Shown: positions 19,708 to 30,965, counted from the first letter of the stretch. The stretch is 64,000 nucleotides of DNA from Scolanthus callimorphus (GCA_033964015.1 CM066919.1:26184204-26248203); one strand, 5' to 3'. Notes: a model not told the origin generated them from the letters alone. A program made the numbers and translations.

Positions 19708-19809
19708 CGAGCAGGTAACACTTGGAGCTGCAGTTGCATTCGGCTGATTTAGAAAATATAGAGCAGTGTTCTCGATTGAATTTGATAAATCAAATCTGAA
19801 ACTTGGTTT

Positions 19810-20530
19810 TTAGATGTTTATTAAGAGATTTCTACACGTCATTCGTCTTCTAAAATCGCGAGCGAAAACAATAAGAAAGGAGTGGCTGATACGGGCTCTT
19901 AAAATACTCCGGTCATTCAACGCCAGCGAGAGAGCGGCCTCTGGTACTCTATAACGGGTACAACCAGTATGTACTGTAACCAGTACAACCGGTTATTACT
20001 CTTACCTAGCGATGCGTGTCGCACAAAAGAACATGCACAGCGCATGCGCATAGAGCCATTGGCTGTTCCACATCTCCGATGGTCACAAGAGCGGCACCTT
20101 GAAAGGCAAGAATATATTCTAAATTTCTTAATACAAGATTCTTTACCGCGCTGTAACTCGGAAAAGTCTCTAGATGGGTTTTGATCCCACGGACTCTCTA
20201 CTCGTGCAGGCTGAGCTACCGAGAGATCCTACCAGGGGTGGATCCAGGAATTTCACTGAGAAAGGGGGAGCCGGAGAGTGAAAACATATAGGAAAATCTC
20301 CCGAGAAAGGGGGGCCTCGCCCCCACCCTTAATCCCCCCCCCTACGGTCTCACCAGGGCGTTGACACAAAAGAGTGACCATTTCGGAAAACCCATAAACT
20401 CTAGAATCGCAAGGTGCAATTTCTGGTAACGAATACATAAACTGTAAAGAATTGGCAAGCGCGTGTGAAATAATACTAAATTTCTTTTTTCAAGATTCTT
20501 TTACCGCGCGAGTCTCTAGATGGGCTTTGA
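19810..20530. other. Intergenic stretch without recognised gene
   Basis: I see no protein gene. A short tRNA-like segment is annotated separately at 20,166-20,235. A C-rich palindromic stretch (GGGGAGCC to GGGGGGCCTCGCCCC) lies at 20,260-20,345. 'GTCTCTAGATGGG' recurs at 20,166 and 20,510, suggesting a duplicated fragment. Confidence 0.4.
20166..20235 (-). repeat. tRNA-like fragment, possibly SINE promoter
   Basis: On the minus strand CGGTAGCTCAGCCTG resembles an A box and GGGATCAAAACCC a B box, in the right order. Only about 18 bp separate them, too short for a full anticodon arm, so this is not a functional tRNA. A degenerate tRNA-derived SINE head is the likeliest reading. Confidence 0.3.
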
Positions 20531-20869
20531 TATATTTAGAATATATTCAGATCCGTGCATCAAAAAGCTTTGTTGAACATTATTATTTCTAATACTGAAA
20601 TGAATAAGAACTAATCCACTAGCAGTTCGAGTAAGCAATTGCCCGAAACCATTTGCATTGCATTGCAAACTTTTGTTGGACTATATTCAATATCTTCTGA
20701 AATAAACCATTTAATTTCCAATAACACGAAACACTGAAAAGGACGACGGAAATGTAATAAAGTGTACGTGTAGCAACACCGTTGAAGTCACAAAATGTTG
20801 TATACTAGTTGATTACCCGTAATAAATTCACTCATGCTGTCTTTGAAGGGTGTTCGAGTACCGGGCATG

Positions 20870-21021
20870 TATCGCGATAGTGGGGCATTGTCGTAATTTT
20901 TCATAGTGCGAATTACGATATTTCTCAGTTTATATAATAAAGTGTTTTATCAGGATTTCGGCCACTGAGAAATATCGTAATTCGCACGTGTCAAAAATTA
21001 CGATAATGCTCACCATCGCGA
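20870..21021. mobile_element. MITE, near-perfect hairpin
   Basis: Left arm CGCGATAGTGGGGCATTGTC, then GTGCGAATTACGATATTTCT; the right arm is its complement with few mismatches, around a loop of about 45 bp. About 58-bp arms. Non-coding. Confidence 0.75.
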
Positions 21022-21319
21022 ATTCATCAAATCGAAAATTAGCTCGGCAAGTTTTCCACCTCGGAGCCTTTTCAAACGGCTTAGAATATTATAATATAGA
21101 TTCATGTAAGTATCCACCAAATCAGTGGATATCCAATTCCTCGCGCTCTGATTGGCTCCTGAAACTCGGAATATCCGAGGATATTTGGTGAAGTCTAAAA
21201 CAGCTATTCCATCAGGCTCGATGAACAGTGACATGATAGTGTACCTTGACGCTTTGTGTCTCTGTGTATAGTGTTTGTAAATTGTGGGCATAACCCGAAG
21301 GTCTCCCTTTATTGGACTA

Positions 21320-21525
21320 TACGGGGATGCTCGGCCCGAAAGGGGTAGGGTTTTCAGGCTAGGGGTATAAGAAAGGGGTAGGGAAATTTGCAATTTTGGT
21401 ATAAAAAAAGAGTCTGTTTGGTTTAGGGGGTACCTGTTTCAGGCTTGGTATAAGAAAAGGGTACCTTTTTCGGCTTTGGTATTAGAGGGGTAAGGGGTCC
21501 AGAATATGGTCCGAGCATCCCCGTA
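21320..21525. mobile_element. MITE with TIR TACGGGGATGCTCGG
   Basis: 206 bp between TACGGGGATGCTCGG and CCGAGCATCCCCGTA, with inner repeats of GGTATAAGAAAGGGGTA. Followed by a G tract at 21,536-21,552. Confidence 0.75.
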
Positions 21526-21875
21526 CAAAAGTCAGGGGGGGGGGGGGGGGGGTAATTTACTCAATTAATTCAAAATACTGCATTCACATAAAGCCGGGGT
21601 GCGCAAAGCCGGGGGTGCGCAAGCACCCCCCCCCCCCCCCCCCACGCGACAAAAAGGTCCACATTAAAGGGTTTGAAAACACTGTTTTAGTAACTAAATG
21701 GGCCAAACAGAGGACTGCAGTTACTTTGGCATACAGCCAGTTTAGTACATTTGTTTTTTCTAGTGAATTTTGACTAGCGATTAATAAATTCATACCACGT
21801 TGGTCCGCTTTTTCCAGATTAGCACCCCCACAAAAATCCCTGGCTACGGGCCTGTTAGACCGCCGCGGTTATACA

Positions 21876-22980
21876 TCATCATCATCATCTTTATTATTTT
21901 AAACACTGACAAACATCAGGTAGTATAAAATATCTAATTAACAACTATATAATACTATGTAATAAATAATACTAATATAAATATAAATAAATGAGAAATA
22001 AAATCCTGTTTCCATGAAAGCCGTGTATATTCGATATCTGGGACTTAAATAGTATAAACAGAGTATAAACCATTTCGAAATTTGGTTATTGATTCCGCCG
22101 AACGTACATGAAGGGGTAGACTATTCCATAGTGTGGCACCACTATAGCTAAAGCTATTCTTATAGTAATTCGTACGTGGCAAGGGGATAGCAAGCTTATT
22201 TTCACAGTTACGTAAATTATAGGCAGAAGAGATATCGCTGCGTTGAATGAATTTAGATGATAAATAATCAGGAGCAAGATTATTTAGAGATTTAAAAACC
22301 ATTTGCGCTTTGCAGATTGCACGCTGATTTTCAAGATCACGCCAACCTAATTGATTCCTAAGTGATTGAGCATTAGCATCAAATAGGGAAAAGGTAATAA
22401 TGCGTGAAGCGCGATTTTGAAGTTTCTGTAATTTATTCTTCAGCGTGCAACCGCAATTTCCCTACACAACACTACAATAATCAAAGTGTGATTGTACTAA
22501 GCCCTGATATATACTCAGGAGAGTTGTGTGAGGTACACAATTACGGATTCGTTTAATAGCCCCCAAAGCAGATCCAACTTTTTTTTGCTAATGTGTGGCT
22601 CCCATGTTAGATGTTTATCTATGATCACACCAAGAGATTTTGTAGAGTAAACTTGGTTTATACATACGCCATTTATTTCTAAAATAAGTGGATCTGATAA
22701 TAGACTATTTAGTTTCTGCCTTGAAGCTACAAGCATAAATTCGGTCTTTGTCATATTTAAGAAAAATGTTTGTTTGCAGCAAGCCACATACTAATATTAC
22801 GTAAATCAGAGTTTAAAGAGGCCTGAATAGTCAACATATCACTGTCAGCATAAGTCAAATGTGTATCATCAGCATACATTCTAGGGACAGAGTGATTAAG
22901 ACAATTCGGTAGGTCATTAATATAAATGAGAAATAACAGGGGGCCAAGTATGGTCCCCTGGGGAATTCCACAAGTTATAG
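21876..22980 (-). mobile_element. 5'-truncated LINE (CR1/L2-like) 3' fragment
   Basis: Minus-strand fragments of an RT C-terminus: SLGVIIDKHLTWEPHISKK and, near the 3' end, SYSGATLWNSLPLHVRSAES, which parallel the LINE at 16.7 kb (LGVLIDDRLSW, SYRGAAVWNSL). It ends in a CATCAT microsatellite at 21,876-21,895 and is cut off at about 22,983. Several frame breaks. A second, diverged LINE lineage. Confidence 0.82.
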
Positions 22981-22983
22981 AAC

Positions 22984-23081
22984 AGTATTATATCCAAACC
23001 GGCCTTTGTTCCACGGATCACTGATTTAGAGATGGGAACAACAGACTCCATTGTCCAGTAACCTGAGCAATGGTGTGGATC
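22984..23081. repeat. 98-bp repeat, copy 1
   Basis: From AGTATTATATCCAAACCGGC to GAGCAATGGTGTGGATC; essentially identical to 23,366-23,463. Starts exactly where the LINE fragment is cut off. Confidence 0.85.
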
Positions 23082-23208
23082 CGTAGCAAAGGCCAGTGTG
23101 GATACAATACCAAAATGGGGGCTGGGTGGGCGGGTCTCTAAATGGAGCGTCATACCCCAAAGCTATAGCCCACCCCACCTCTCACTTTCCATTCATTCAT
23201 GTCGTCTC

Positions 23209-23367
23209 AAAACACCAGCAAATCCGGCCAGCACTCGCAAAATGCGAGAAGAGAGTGAGCAATAGGATTGCTCGCTCTTTTATTGTGTTCTAGGTGAGCA
23301 TAGCTCACATTTTAGTGGTTTCCGTGCTTCTCAGTGCCCGTGGAATGTTTTCGGCCGATTTGAATAG
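23209..23367. repeat. 159-bp repeat, copy 1
   Basis: From AAAACACCAGCAAATCCGGC to CGGCCGATTTGAATAG; I see no difference from 25,379-25,537. Contains the palindrome-like ATAGGATTGCTCGCTC and GGTGAGCATAGCTCACA. Confidence 0.88.
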
Positions 23368-23463
23368 TATTATATCCAAACCGGCCTTTGTTCCACGGAT
23401 CACTGATTTAGAGATGGGAACAACAGACTCCATTGTCCAGTAACCTGAGCAATGGTGTGGATC
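23366..23463. repeat. 98-bp repeat, copy 2
   Basis: Directly follows the 159-bp repeat and matches 22,984-23,081. The two copies flank the segment that holds the 159-bp repeat, as expected from an unequal duplication or a nested element. Confidence 0.85.
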
Positions 23464-24119
23464 ACTCCGCTGTCCAATGCACCCACATCCGGCGGCACCC
23501 CGCGCCCAGCCCTTGCCCCAAGGGAATATTTGAGCCATATGGCTCCCCCATATCTCATCTATTGTTCTCACAAGGGGGAAAGCTAACACAAATGACTAAA
23601 TTGAGATCATGAACCTCTCTCGAGACAGTTTCCGCTACCGGGTGTTACTCATCTACAATCTCGGATAGACTTCTCCCGCACGGAACCAAGAGCAGAATCA
23701 GCCAGGACTGGTTCCCCCGAGCTGGTCCCCGGGAGCGTCACCCAATTCACCGTTTTGAGATACCTGATATGCCGCCGTTTCGATTAAATCTTTCAACCCC
23801 TTCCCATTCTGGAAGGACGAAATATTGTGTACGTCATCGCTTGATTGGCGGCTAATCGTCCAGTATAGAAGAGAAAACAACGAAGCCTGTAGAGTTGAGC
23901 GACACTCCCTGGGATCAGTAGGAGAACGCAGTCCCGGCGCAACTGCAAGAGTCGAGCACGAAGGGCCTTAGATGACCCTGGGACTGTGAACCCTAAATCA
24001 CCCAAAGCTTACGTTTTTCTCTTTCATGCCTTTTTTTTTTCCTTATTACGCAATTATGCGATGACAATTCCACAAGTAAAATCACAGATTCCACTCTTGT
24101 CTTTTCTTTTTCCCATTAC

Positions 24120-25115
24120 TATATTGTCATGTGCCCGGCTCGAATGGCACTAAACAGACAACAGTGTCCCTACCGAACCGAGGTCCATATAAGGCCAAAT
24201 AAACACAGGGCACCTGAAACTATGCTTCCCGTGAATCGTACCCGCGGCTCGAATGGCCATAATAAACAAGAGAACGTTCGTACCGAACGGAAGTCTAGTA
24301 TACAACCAACTAAATCCCTACAGGGCACCTGAAATATGCTTCCAGTAATCGTGCCCGGCCCGAATGGCCATAATAAACACTAGCTAATTTTTCGTACCGA
24401 ACCGAAGTCCAGTATACAACCAATTAAATTCCTACAGGGCACCTGAAATATGCTTCCAGTAATCGTGCCCGGCCCGAATGGCCATAATAAACACTAGCTA
24501 ATTTTTCGTACCGAACCGAAGTCCAGTATACAACCAATTAAATTCCTACAGGGCACCTGAAATATGCTTCCAGTGAATCGTGCCCGGCCCGAATGGCCAT
24601 AATAAACACCAGCTAATTTTTCGTACCGAACCGAAGTCCAGTATACAACCAATTGAACTCCTACAGGGCACCTGAAATATGCTTCCAGTGAATCGTGCCC
24701 GGCCCGAATGGCCATAATAGACACTAGCTAATTTTTCGTACCGAACCGAAGTTCAGTATACAACCAATTGAACTCCTACAGGGCACCTGAAATATGCTTC
24801 CAGTGAATCGTGCCCGGCCCGAATGGCCATAATAAACACAAGCTAATTTTTCGTACCGAACCGAAGTTCAGTATACAACCAATTGGACTCCTACAGGGCA
24901 CCTGAAATATGCTTCCAGTGAATCGTGCCCGGCCCGAATGGCCATAATAAACACAAGCTAATTTTTCGTACCGAACCGAAGTCCAGTATACAACCAATTG
25001 AACTCCTACAGGGCACCTGAAATATGCTTCCAGTGAATCGTGCCCGGCCCGAATGGCCATAATAACACAAGCTAATTTTTGTACCGAACCGAAGTCCAGT
25101 ATACAACCAATTAAA
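24120..25115. repeat. Satellite of about 115 bp, nine copies
   Basis: Head-to-tail units containing CGTACCGAACCGAAGTCCAG, TATACAACCAATT, ACAGGGCACCTGAAATATGC and GTGCCCGGCCCGAATGGCCA. Unit length is 114-117 bp. The first two units are diverged, the inner ones differ at only a few sites (for example CTAGCT versus CAAGCT). Minus-strand open frames over the array result from unit lengths divisible by three. Confidence 0.93.
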
Positions 25116-25960
25116 CACTTGCGAAGCCCGAGTGGCTACAGCAAAACGTGCAAAGATAGACAGAGTAAATCGGCCACTTAACCACCAAGGACTCAAGGTA
25201 AAGTCTACGTGTGGTCTGCTCTAAGTGGCTGGTTGGCTTGAGCCAGCGCTGGAACAACAGGAGCTGGAGGAACGGCTGGGGCTGAACTGACGCGGTTGGT
25301 ACAGCAAGAACCAAGAACAGGTGTTGGGGCACAACGGGGTGGCGGGGCGGACGGGAACTTGAGCCATGTCACAGGAACAAAACACCAGCAAATCCGGCCA
25401 GCACTCGCAAAATGCGAGAAGAGAGTGAGCAATAGGATTGCTCGCTCTTTTATTGTGTTCTAGGTGAGCATAGCTCACATTTTAGTGGTTTCCGTGCTTC
25501 TCAGTGCCCGTGGAATGTTTTCGGCCGATTTGAATAGCTTTCAGGTGACCATTAACAATACGTTTTTGATTGCGACCTTACTGCCATTTTCATAATTCTG
25601 CGAACTCCCACTTGACATTTCCGAACGCCAAACTGCTTTTTGGTTCCTGTCAATCAAACCTTTCAAGACAGGCGCATGGGTTACTTTAAAGTTTCGCGAT
25701 GCGTTTGCATCTGATTGTGCGTTTGCATCTGATGGTGGAAAATTCGGTTGTAAAGCCTAGCAGGGACATGTGCACACGTCCCTGAGCCTAGGTAGTCGGG
25801 TTTACCTTGGTGTAAGAACCATTCCCAGAGGACCCCTTTGTGTTTAGTTCTTATAAGTTTAAGCCTGTGTGAAGTCACCCAGAACTGCTCACTCGTTTGA
25901 TTGTCGAAAGAGTTTGTTAGTTGGCGTAGAGTTCGCAGAATTGTGTAAATTGCTGTTAAG
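25116..25960. other. Non-coding stretch after the satellite
   Basis: Apart from the second copy of the 159-bp repeat (25,379-25,537) I recognise nothing here. Open frames on minus between 25,111 and 25,478 are Pro/Ser/Cys-rich and lack domain features. Confidence 0.4.
25379..25537. repeat. 159-bp repeat, copy 2
   Basis: Second copy of 23,209-23,367, apparently identical over its length, 2.2 kb away in the same orientation on the far side of the satellite. Confidence 0.88.
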
Positions 25961-25963
25961 TAA

Positions 25964-26174
25964 GGCCTAGTACATACGCCGCTCTTATCATGAGCCGATC
26001 CTAATGCAAAATCTCAATAAAACAATATTCTTTGTCCATCTCTCGTCTGCATGTAGCCTAAACTATTCTAAATCAAACCGGGAATGTAGAATCGATTTTA
26101 ACGCCGCGAGTTTTGAGTATTTCATGGTAACAGTTTGGTACGGCTCATGATAAGAGCGGCGTATGTACTAGGCC
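25964..26174. mobile_element. MITE with perfect 35-bp TIRs and TAA duplication
   Basis: 211 bp. TIR starts GGCCTAGTACATACGCCGCT and continues CTTATCATGAGCCG; the right end is the exact complement. TAA flanks both ends (25,961-25,963 and 26,175-26,177), a 3-bp duplication typical of PIF/Harbinger-derived MITEs. Identical TIRs suggest a young copy. Confidence 0.85.
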
Positions 26175-26274
26175 TAAGACATTAAACGAAAATGAAGACT
26201 GAAACAAAAATCGTCACAAAATTGGAACAGGAAAATATTAAAAACCGCTGGCAAACTATGGGAGTCCACCTTAA

Positions 26275-26426
26275 TGCCCCGGATATTTTTGAATCCGCAA
26301 CTTTTTGGGCGGGCGAATTCGATTTGAATACGCTGTGATCACATTACGTGTGGACGCTGATAGTTTCGTATCCGGAAATAAAAAGTTGCGGATTCAAAAA
26401 TATCCGGATACGTGTGGACGGGGCCT
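26275..26426. mobile_element. MITE with TIR GGCCCCGTCCACACGTATCC
   Basis: About 150 bp: right half ATATCCGGATACGTGTGGAC then GGGGCC, left half a partly decayed inverse (GCCCCGGATATTTTTGAATC). Shared inner core CCGCAACTTTTT. Confidence 0.7.
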
Positions 26427-26429
26427 TCG

Positions 26430-28405
26430 TGCCATTCAACATTATTGAAAACTAAGTGGTTCTATTGAATTCTGAAGAACTAGAGCTATCCGAACGAGGT
26501 AAAATCAACTTTCGATAAGAAATTATTAATAGTTAATACTGACAAAATAATAGTTGTTTTCTGTCCTTCAAAAGCCTTATAGTGTTATTGTTGTTTACTT
26601 TTGAGCTAGCAATATATAGTGTATAAGAACTTTTTGGCGAAAAGACCTTTGGAGCCTTCGCATAAGCAACTTGATGTTTCCATCCTCCGCACTCAAACTA
26701 TTAAAACTTTTCCAAGAAATTCACAACTTTGTACTTGAAAAACTGCGACTTACCAGAGGCAAAATTGACGAGCAAATAGAGAATATCTTTTCACCGAAGG
26801 TTATGTTCGTAACCTGATGTAGGGAACTGTTCCGTGGAATCCTCTGTAGATGAGTGATAATAGAGTGCAAATGAATGAATTATACGAATGCATTTAAGTG
26901 TTATAATCGTGCAAATTATGCGCGCACGTCATCAATGCCAATACTGCGTAACCCTGAGCAGTCCTTTTTCATTCATCAAGACGACGCTGTCATTGTTTAC
27001 GTTTTCGAATTTCACTACAAACCAAAAACGTTTTTTTCTGAGCCCGAGACGCCAAAGCCAAAGCATTTGCTGCGAAACAGGCTTTGCATGTTGAACGCTC
27101 CTTAAGACGGTTTCGCTTGAAGAAAGCGTTTCGCGTCTCAGAGCAGCGTCACAGGTAATTTAAGCATTATAAATGTTAATTTTCATACAAAATCAAAATT
27201 CGCTACAAAATCTGGCCTGTGTGAAGTCTATTTTAGCTCGCGTTAGAGTAGAAAGTACAAAAATCGTACAACATCGAATGACTGATTACAGCTTTGCCTC
27301 AAGATATTGATTTGAAGTCAATATACGTGAGGAAAAAAAACCTTGAAGACGCTGAAATGTATTCCTTCTGAATTTGTGGGTGACGTGTACGAATCACATG
27401 GGCCAACTAATTAACGCTCCCTTTTCTCACATTCGACTGGGGAGAAATGTATAGTGTGTTCTATCAATCTTAACGAAAATTGGGCAATACGAACTTGGAA
27501 AAAGTGTCTAAAATTCTAGGCGAACGCAACAAGGAGTTCCTGATACTTATGTCGTCATCAAAACTTGAACAACTTTCAGCAAACTAATACCCCATTCACA
27601 CCAAAACCATGTTTAGTTAAACAAGGTTTTTCTTCGCCTCACATCATGTTAGAGTTAATTACCGAGATTCGAGGCAATAACCCAAATACATCATGTATTG
27701 GGTTATTGCCGAGAATCGAGGTAATTAACGGACTTAGTTTACAGTTGACAAGGTTTTCAGAAAACAGGAACAAATGAAATGCATTCTTCTCATTGAATTT
27801 AACAGTTTTGAAAAGGAGTACAGTTTACAATTAAAAAGGATAGCGGATTCCAATAGGAACTATTGTTAGTTATTAAGCTGCTTTCATAGAAGTGCGTTCC
27901 CCAGAGAAACTTATTGTCATGAACTTTTACCATGCACATTAAAGTTGTGATGCAGAGGAAAATGAATGACAACTTTTATTCAACCATGATTGACAAAGGT
28001 TTCCAAACAAAAACATATACAGCTTGAGTGCATCCAGAACACGAATTACGTCTTTTGTTTCCGTACAACAGCCAGTCCAATCAATCAAGTGGCCTTTTGT
28101 AAAAGCGCAACTCATTAAAGCGCTGTTATTTTGGTCGGTACATAGCTGCTTAAAGCTCCTCTCTGGTTGGATAATACAACAATACCCTATACCTCAACAC
28201 AAAGAACTAGCATAATAGACTAGAGACAAAAGAACTCCTTTGTAGAACGAAAATAATAGAGACAAAAGCAACTACGTCCTCACTGGTTATTTTCGTTTTG
28301 TACCACGCCCTGACAGCTACAGCTACTACAGCTCAATTTGCATAACGTGGAGCTGATTCAAGTTGGAGAAACTGAAGGCAAGTTTCAGGGTTTTTTGCGC
28401 TCGTT
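26430..28405. other. Intergenic AT-rich stretch
   Basis: No gene recognised. An imperfect hairpin at 27,655-27,728 has arms TAATTACCGAGATTCGAGGC / GAATCGAGGTAATTA around a loop containing ATACATCATGTAT. The sequence AAACCATGTTTAGTTAAACA (27,604-27,622) recalls a MITE terminus. Confidence 0.4.
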
Positions 28406-28410
28406 GGTTG

Positions 28411-28770
28411 CTCTCTTTCCCTGCTAGCAGAGGCCTCTTCTCTGCATTTCGCTGGCTGAGGTTCGCGAGGATCTTTGTTTTGCCGCCGTCCACAACCTTG
28501 GACGGTTTGCTGACCGTTTCTTGAGCCCACTCTATGCGCACGCATATCTACAGACGTTTTCCGCTGGGGGGCTCAAATAATATCAGCGGAAAACGTCTGT
28601 AGATATGCGTGCGCATATAGTGGGCTCAAGAAACGGTCAGCAAACCGTCCAAGGTTGTGGACGGCGGCAAAACAGCGAATTTCGACCCAGCGCAGAGGTC
28701 TCTTTTCCTCGCGAACCTCAGCCAGCGAAATGCAGAGAAAAGAGGCCTCTGCTAGCAGGGAATTGCTCTC
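28411..28770. mobile_element. Long palindromic element, 160-bp arms
   Basis: Arms begin CTTTCCCTGCTAGCAGAGGC and meet at GACGTTTTCCGCT / AGCGGAAAACGTC around a loop of about 20 bp. A one-sided insertion of about 30 bp (GAATTTCGACCCAGCGCAGA) sits in the right arm. Related pieces: 32,006-32,102 and 14,280-14,400. Non-coding foldback element. Confidence 0.82.
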
Positions 28771-29645
28771 TACGATTAGATATGCAAACCTGGGCATGAT
28801 TTCATCTGTATTTTCAGGTTAACGTCTTAAACACACTCTATGGGCAAGGAGACCAAGCAAGTAGACTGGACAAACGCTTCTCAATTATGGTTCAAGCGAA
28901 GGCGTTCTCGGAAATCGTGTTTTGTGGCGTTCAACGGGATTCGCATAAACAATAATCAGGAGCAAATATTGGTTATAAACAAATAGTCAGTATAGATGCA
29001 TAAACTGAGATTATTGGATGTTTTTTTCTCGGGGTAAGTGTATGGATTTGAATTCACTAGTTAAATATTTGGGTTGATAATTGAATTAGTCATTGTGAAA
29101 GGGGCACTGTCATGGTCTATCATGAATTTGCTCCAAACTTGGCCGGTCATTTTAAGTAGCTTAAATGCAGTCAAACTCGCTAGAAATCAACAAAATAATC
29201 GTCTACGTTTTTTAATTAACCTTTCAGCTGCTAGATCAATATAAATTTGGAGTATTTTCGTGCATAATCGAGCGGATGGAATTGGATTGCTAATTGGCAT
29301 TTTTGATTTTCGAACAGGCTGAACAAGTTTCTTTTTCTTTCTAAGACTAATTTGAAACATAATATAGGTTCGGAGTTGTTTCTGTAGAACACTGGTCTTA
29401 TTTTAAAACATTTTGATGAAACAACCGTGACAGTGCCCCTTGAAGTCTAGGTAAAAATGGCTTATTGTGTGGCTCCAGAAATTATCCACAGGAACGATAA
29501 TAGGAAGGGATATCTTTTCCATGCAAATACTGTATTTTTCTTCGGAAATTCCAGAGAGGTGGGGGGTCACTTTTCAACACTCTTCCGGGGGGGGGGGGGG
29601 GGGGAATATTTTCTGGAATCACACATTATAGATTCATAGGTAAGT

Positions 29646-29705
29646 ATATGGCTTATTATGGATTCATAGGTAAGTATCTAGATACTTACCTATGAATCCA
29701 TAATG
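29646..29705. repeat. 58-bp near-perfect palindrome
   Basis: Arms GCTTATTATGGATTCATAGG then TAAGTATCT meet without loop at the TCTAGA centre; one mismatch. Half-sites (ATAGGTAAGTATATGGCTTA) repeat on both sides at 29,633 and 29,705-29,750, so this is the core of a larger inverted array. Confidence 0.8.
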
Positions 29706-29947
29706 AGCCATATACCTACCTATGAATCCATATTGAGCCATATATTTACCTAGAAATTCAATTCAATTCTACTGATCAACCCCAACCTTTCCCTGGAGAA
29801 TTCAAATCCCTCCCCGACTTTTAGTTTGTTGAGAGTCATTATCCGAGTTAATACCCTACGAATAACAATGGAAACCGCGTCAACTGTAAACTAAGCCAAG
29901 TTTGTTACTGCGAAAAACTTTTGCTAGCTAAATGTTCACTTAGGGTT

Positions 29948-30076
29948 GGTTTTCAGTACGGCATAAGCATAAGTATAAGACGAACGGAAGCCTTTGATCC
30001 TTTTGCTTATGTCGTAGTGAAAACCGCACTAAAGAAAATAGTTAGTTTATGCTTATGCTTATGTCGTAGTGAAAAC
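29948..30076. mobile_element. MITE with TIR GGTTTTCACTACGACATAAG
   Basis: 129 bp. Right end GCTTATGTCGTAGTGAAAAC, left end the imperfect inverse (GGTTTTCAGTACGGCATAAG), each with GCATAAGCATAAG tails. Confidence 0.7.
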
Positions 30077-30199
30077 ATGTACAGTAATGATAATAATAAT
30101 AATAATTACAGTCTATTCAGTTTTGTTCTTGGACCTGTATTCTCTTTGGAGAAAAGAATTTATTATATAAACACCAATGAAATACCAGGTGATCTCCCG

Positions 30200-30490
30200 C
30201 GCGAAAACTTGATATCTTCACACGTGAAAATATCATGTTATTTTCACATGTGAAAATATCACACTTGCCTTTGCTGAATGCTCAATTTTTAAGCTTAACT
30301 CAAATAAAATTTGAATTTGGTATTTCATTGATGTTTATATAATAAACAGAACATTACATGACCGCTTGGAGATACGAATTTTATCTTCTCGTGTTAAAAA
30401 TTTATCAACACTCGAAGATAAAATTCGTATCTCCGCGCGGCCATGTAATATCCTCTATTTAAACCAGTTTAATTAAAGTTCTACCTTTAA
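30200..30490. repeat. Cluster of hairpins (ATTTTCACATGTG and GATACGAATTTTATCTT)
   Basis: TCACACGTGAAAATATCATG faces TATTTTCACATGTGA at 30,217-30,262, and GGAGATACGAATTTTATCTT faces AAGATAAAATTCGTATCTCC at 30,368-30,435. Together they look like one or two nested inverted-repeat elements. No coding content. Confidence 0.6.
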
Positions 30491-30542
30491 ACTGGTTTAA
30501 GCGCCGGTGTGAATGGGGTATAAGACTAGAATACAATTCCCT

Positions 30543-30965
30543 GCATTCTCGAACCCAGGGCTCCCGGCTCGTCTGCTCGCAGGGGAGGCTCTGGTGACAT
30601 CCATTTGGGGACCTTTGCTGATTGGCAGGTTTTGAACGTTTGTGCATGCGTAGAAAGATCTCTCAACGGCTCTGTATTAAATCTCGCGCATGCGTCAGTG
30701 GTTGTCACCAGAGCATTCTCGAACCCAGAGCTCCCCGGCTCGTAACCTCGAGGGGGAGGCTCCGGTGACAGCCACTGACGCATGCAAGATATTTAATACA
30801 GAGCCGTTGAGAGGAAGACCTTTCAGCGCATGCTCAACCAATCAGCGACGGCCCTCAAGTGGATGTCCCCAGAGCCTCCCCTGCGACGAGCAGGGAAGCT
30901 CTGGGTACGAGAATGTCACCAGAGCCTCCCCCGCGAGGAGACGAGCCGGTGAGCTATGGGTAAGA
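30543..30965. mobile_element. Composite inverted-repeat element (CATTCTCGAACCCAGAGCTCC family)
   Basis: Two abutting units: 30,543-30,718 and 30,712-30,913, each bounded by CATTCTCGAACCCAG or its complement and containing CAGAGCCTCCCC, GACGCATGC and AATACAGAGCCGTTGAGAG. A larger nested cluster of the same family occupies 39,004-39,690; fragments lie near 37,565-37,615 and 60,820-60,890. Open frames over it are not genes. Confidence 0.75.

Larger units (their letters stand above)
16676..19800 (-). mobile_element. CR1/L2-like non-LTR retrotransposon, degraded
   Basis: Minus-strand LINE. An APE-type endonuclease (about 18,970-19,707; LKIGHLNIRSL, LSLNETRLD, SSWYRPP, SDHNLV) is followed by a reverse transcriptase (16,842-18,892; AAGPDKIPGKLL, SNYRPISILPI, FIDLKKAFDTVDH, YADDT). 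The 3' end is a TAA microsatellite (16,676-16,706), as in CR1/L2 tails. Frame breaks near 18,975 and 17,750 mean it is not intact. It lies immediately upstream of the lipoxygenase exons. Clade assignment is by motif appearance only. Confidence 0.9.

Noticed and set aside
22917..23589. Two minus frames sharing the residues YWTMESVVPISKSVIRGTK
   Set aside because: Shared only because both cover the duplicated 98-bp repeat; no longer common frame or domain.
24120..25115. CRISPR array
   Set aside because: Whole units are repeated without unique spacers, and the genome is eukaryotic.
24494..25196. Long minus-strand open frames with repeated peptide units
   Set aside because: They are created by the 115-117 bp satellite; unit lengths divisible by three keep the frame open. 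No start, domain or splice context.
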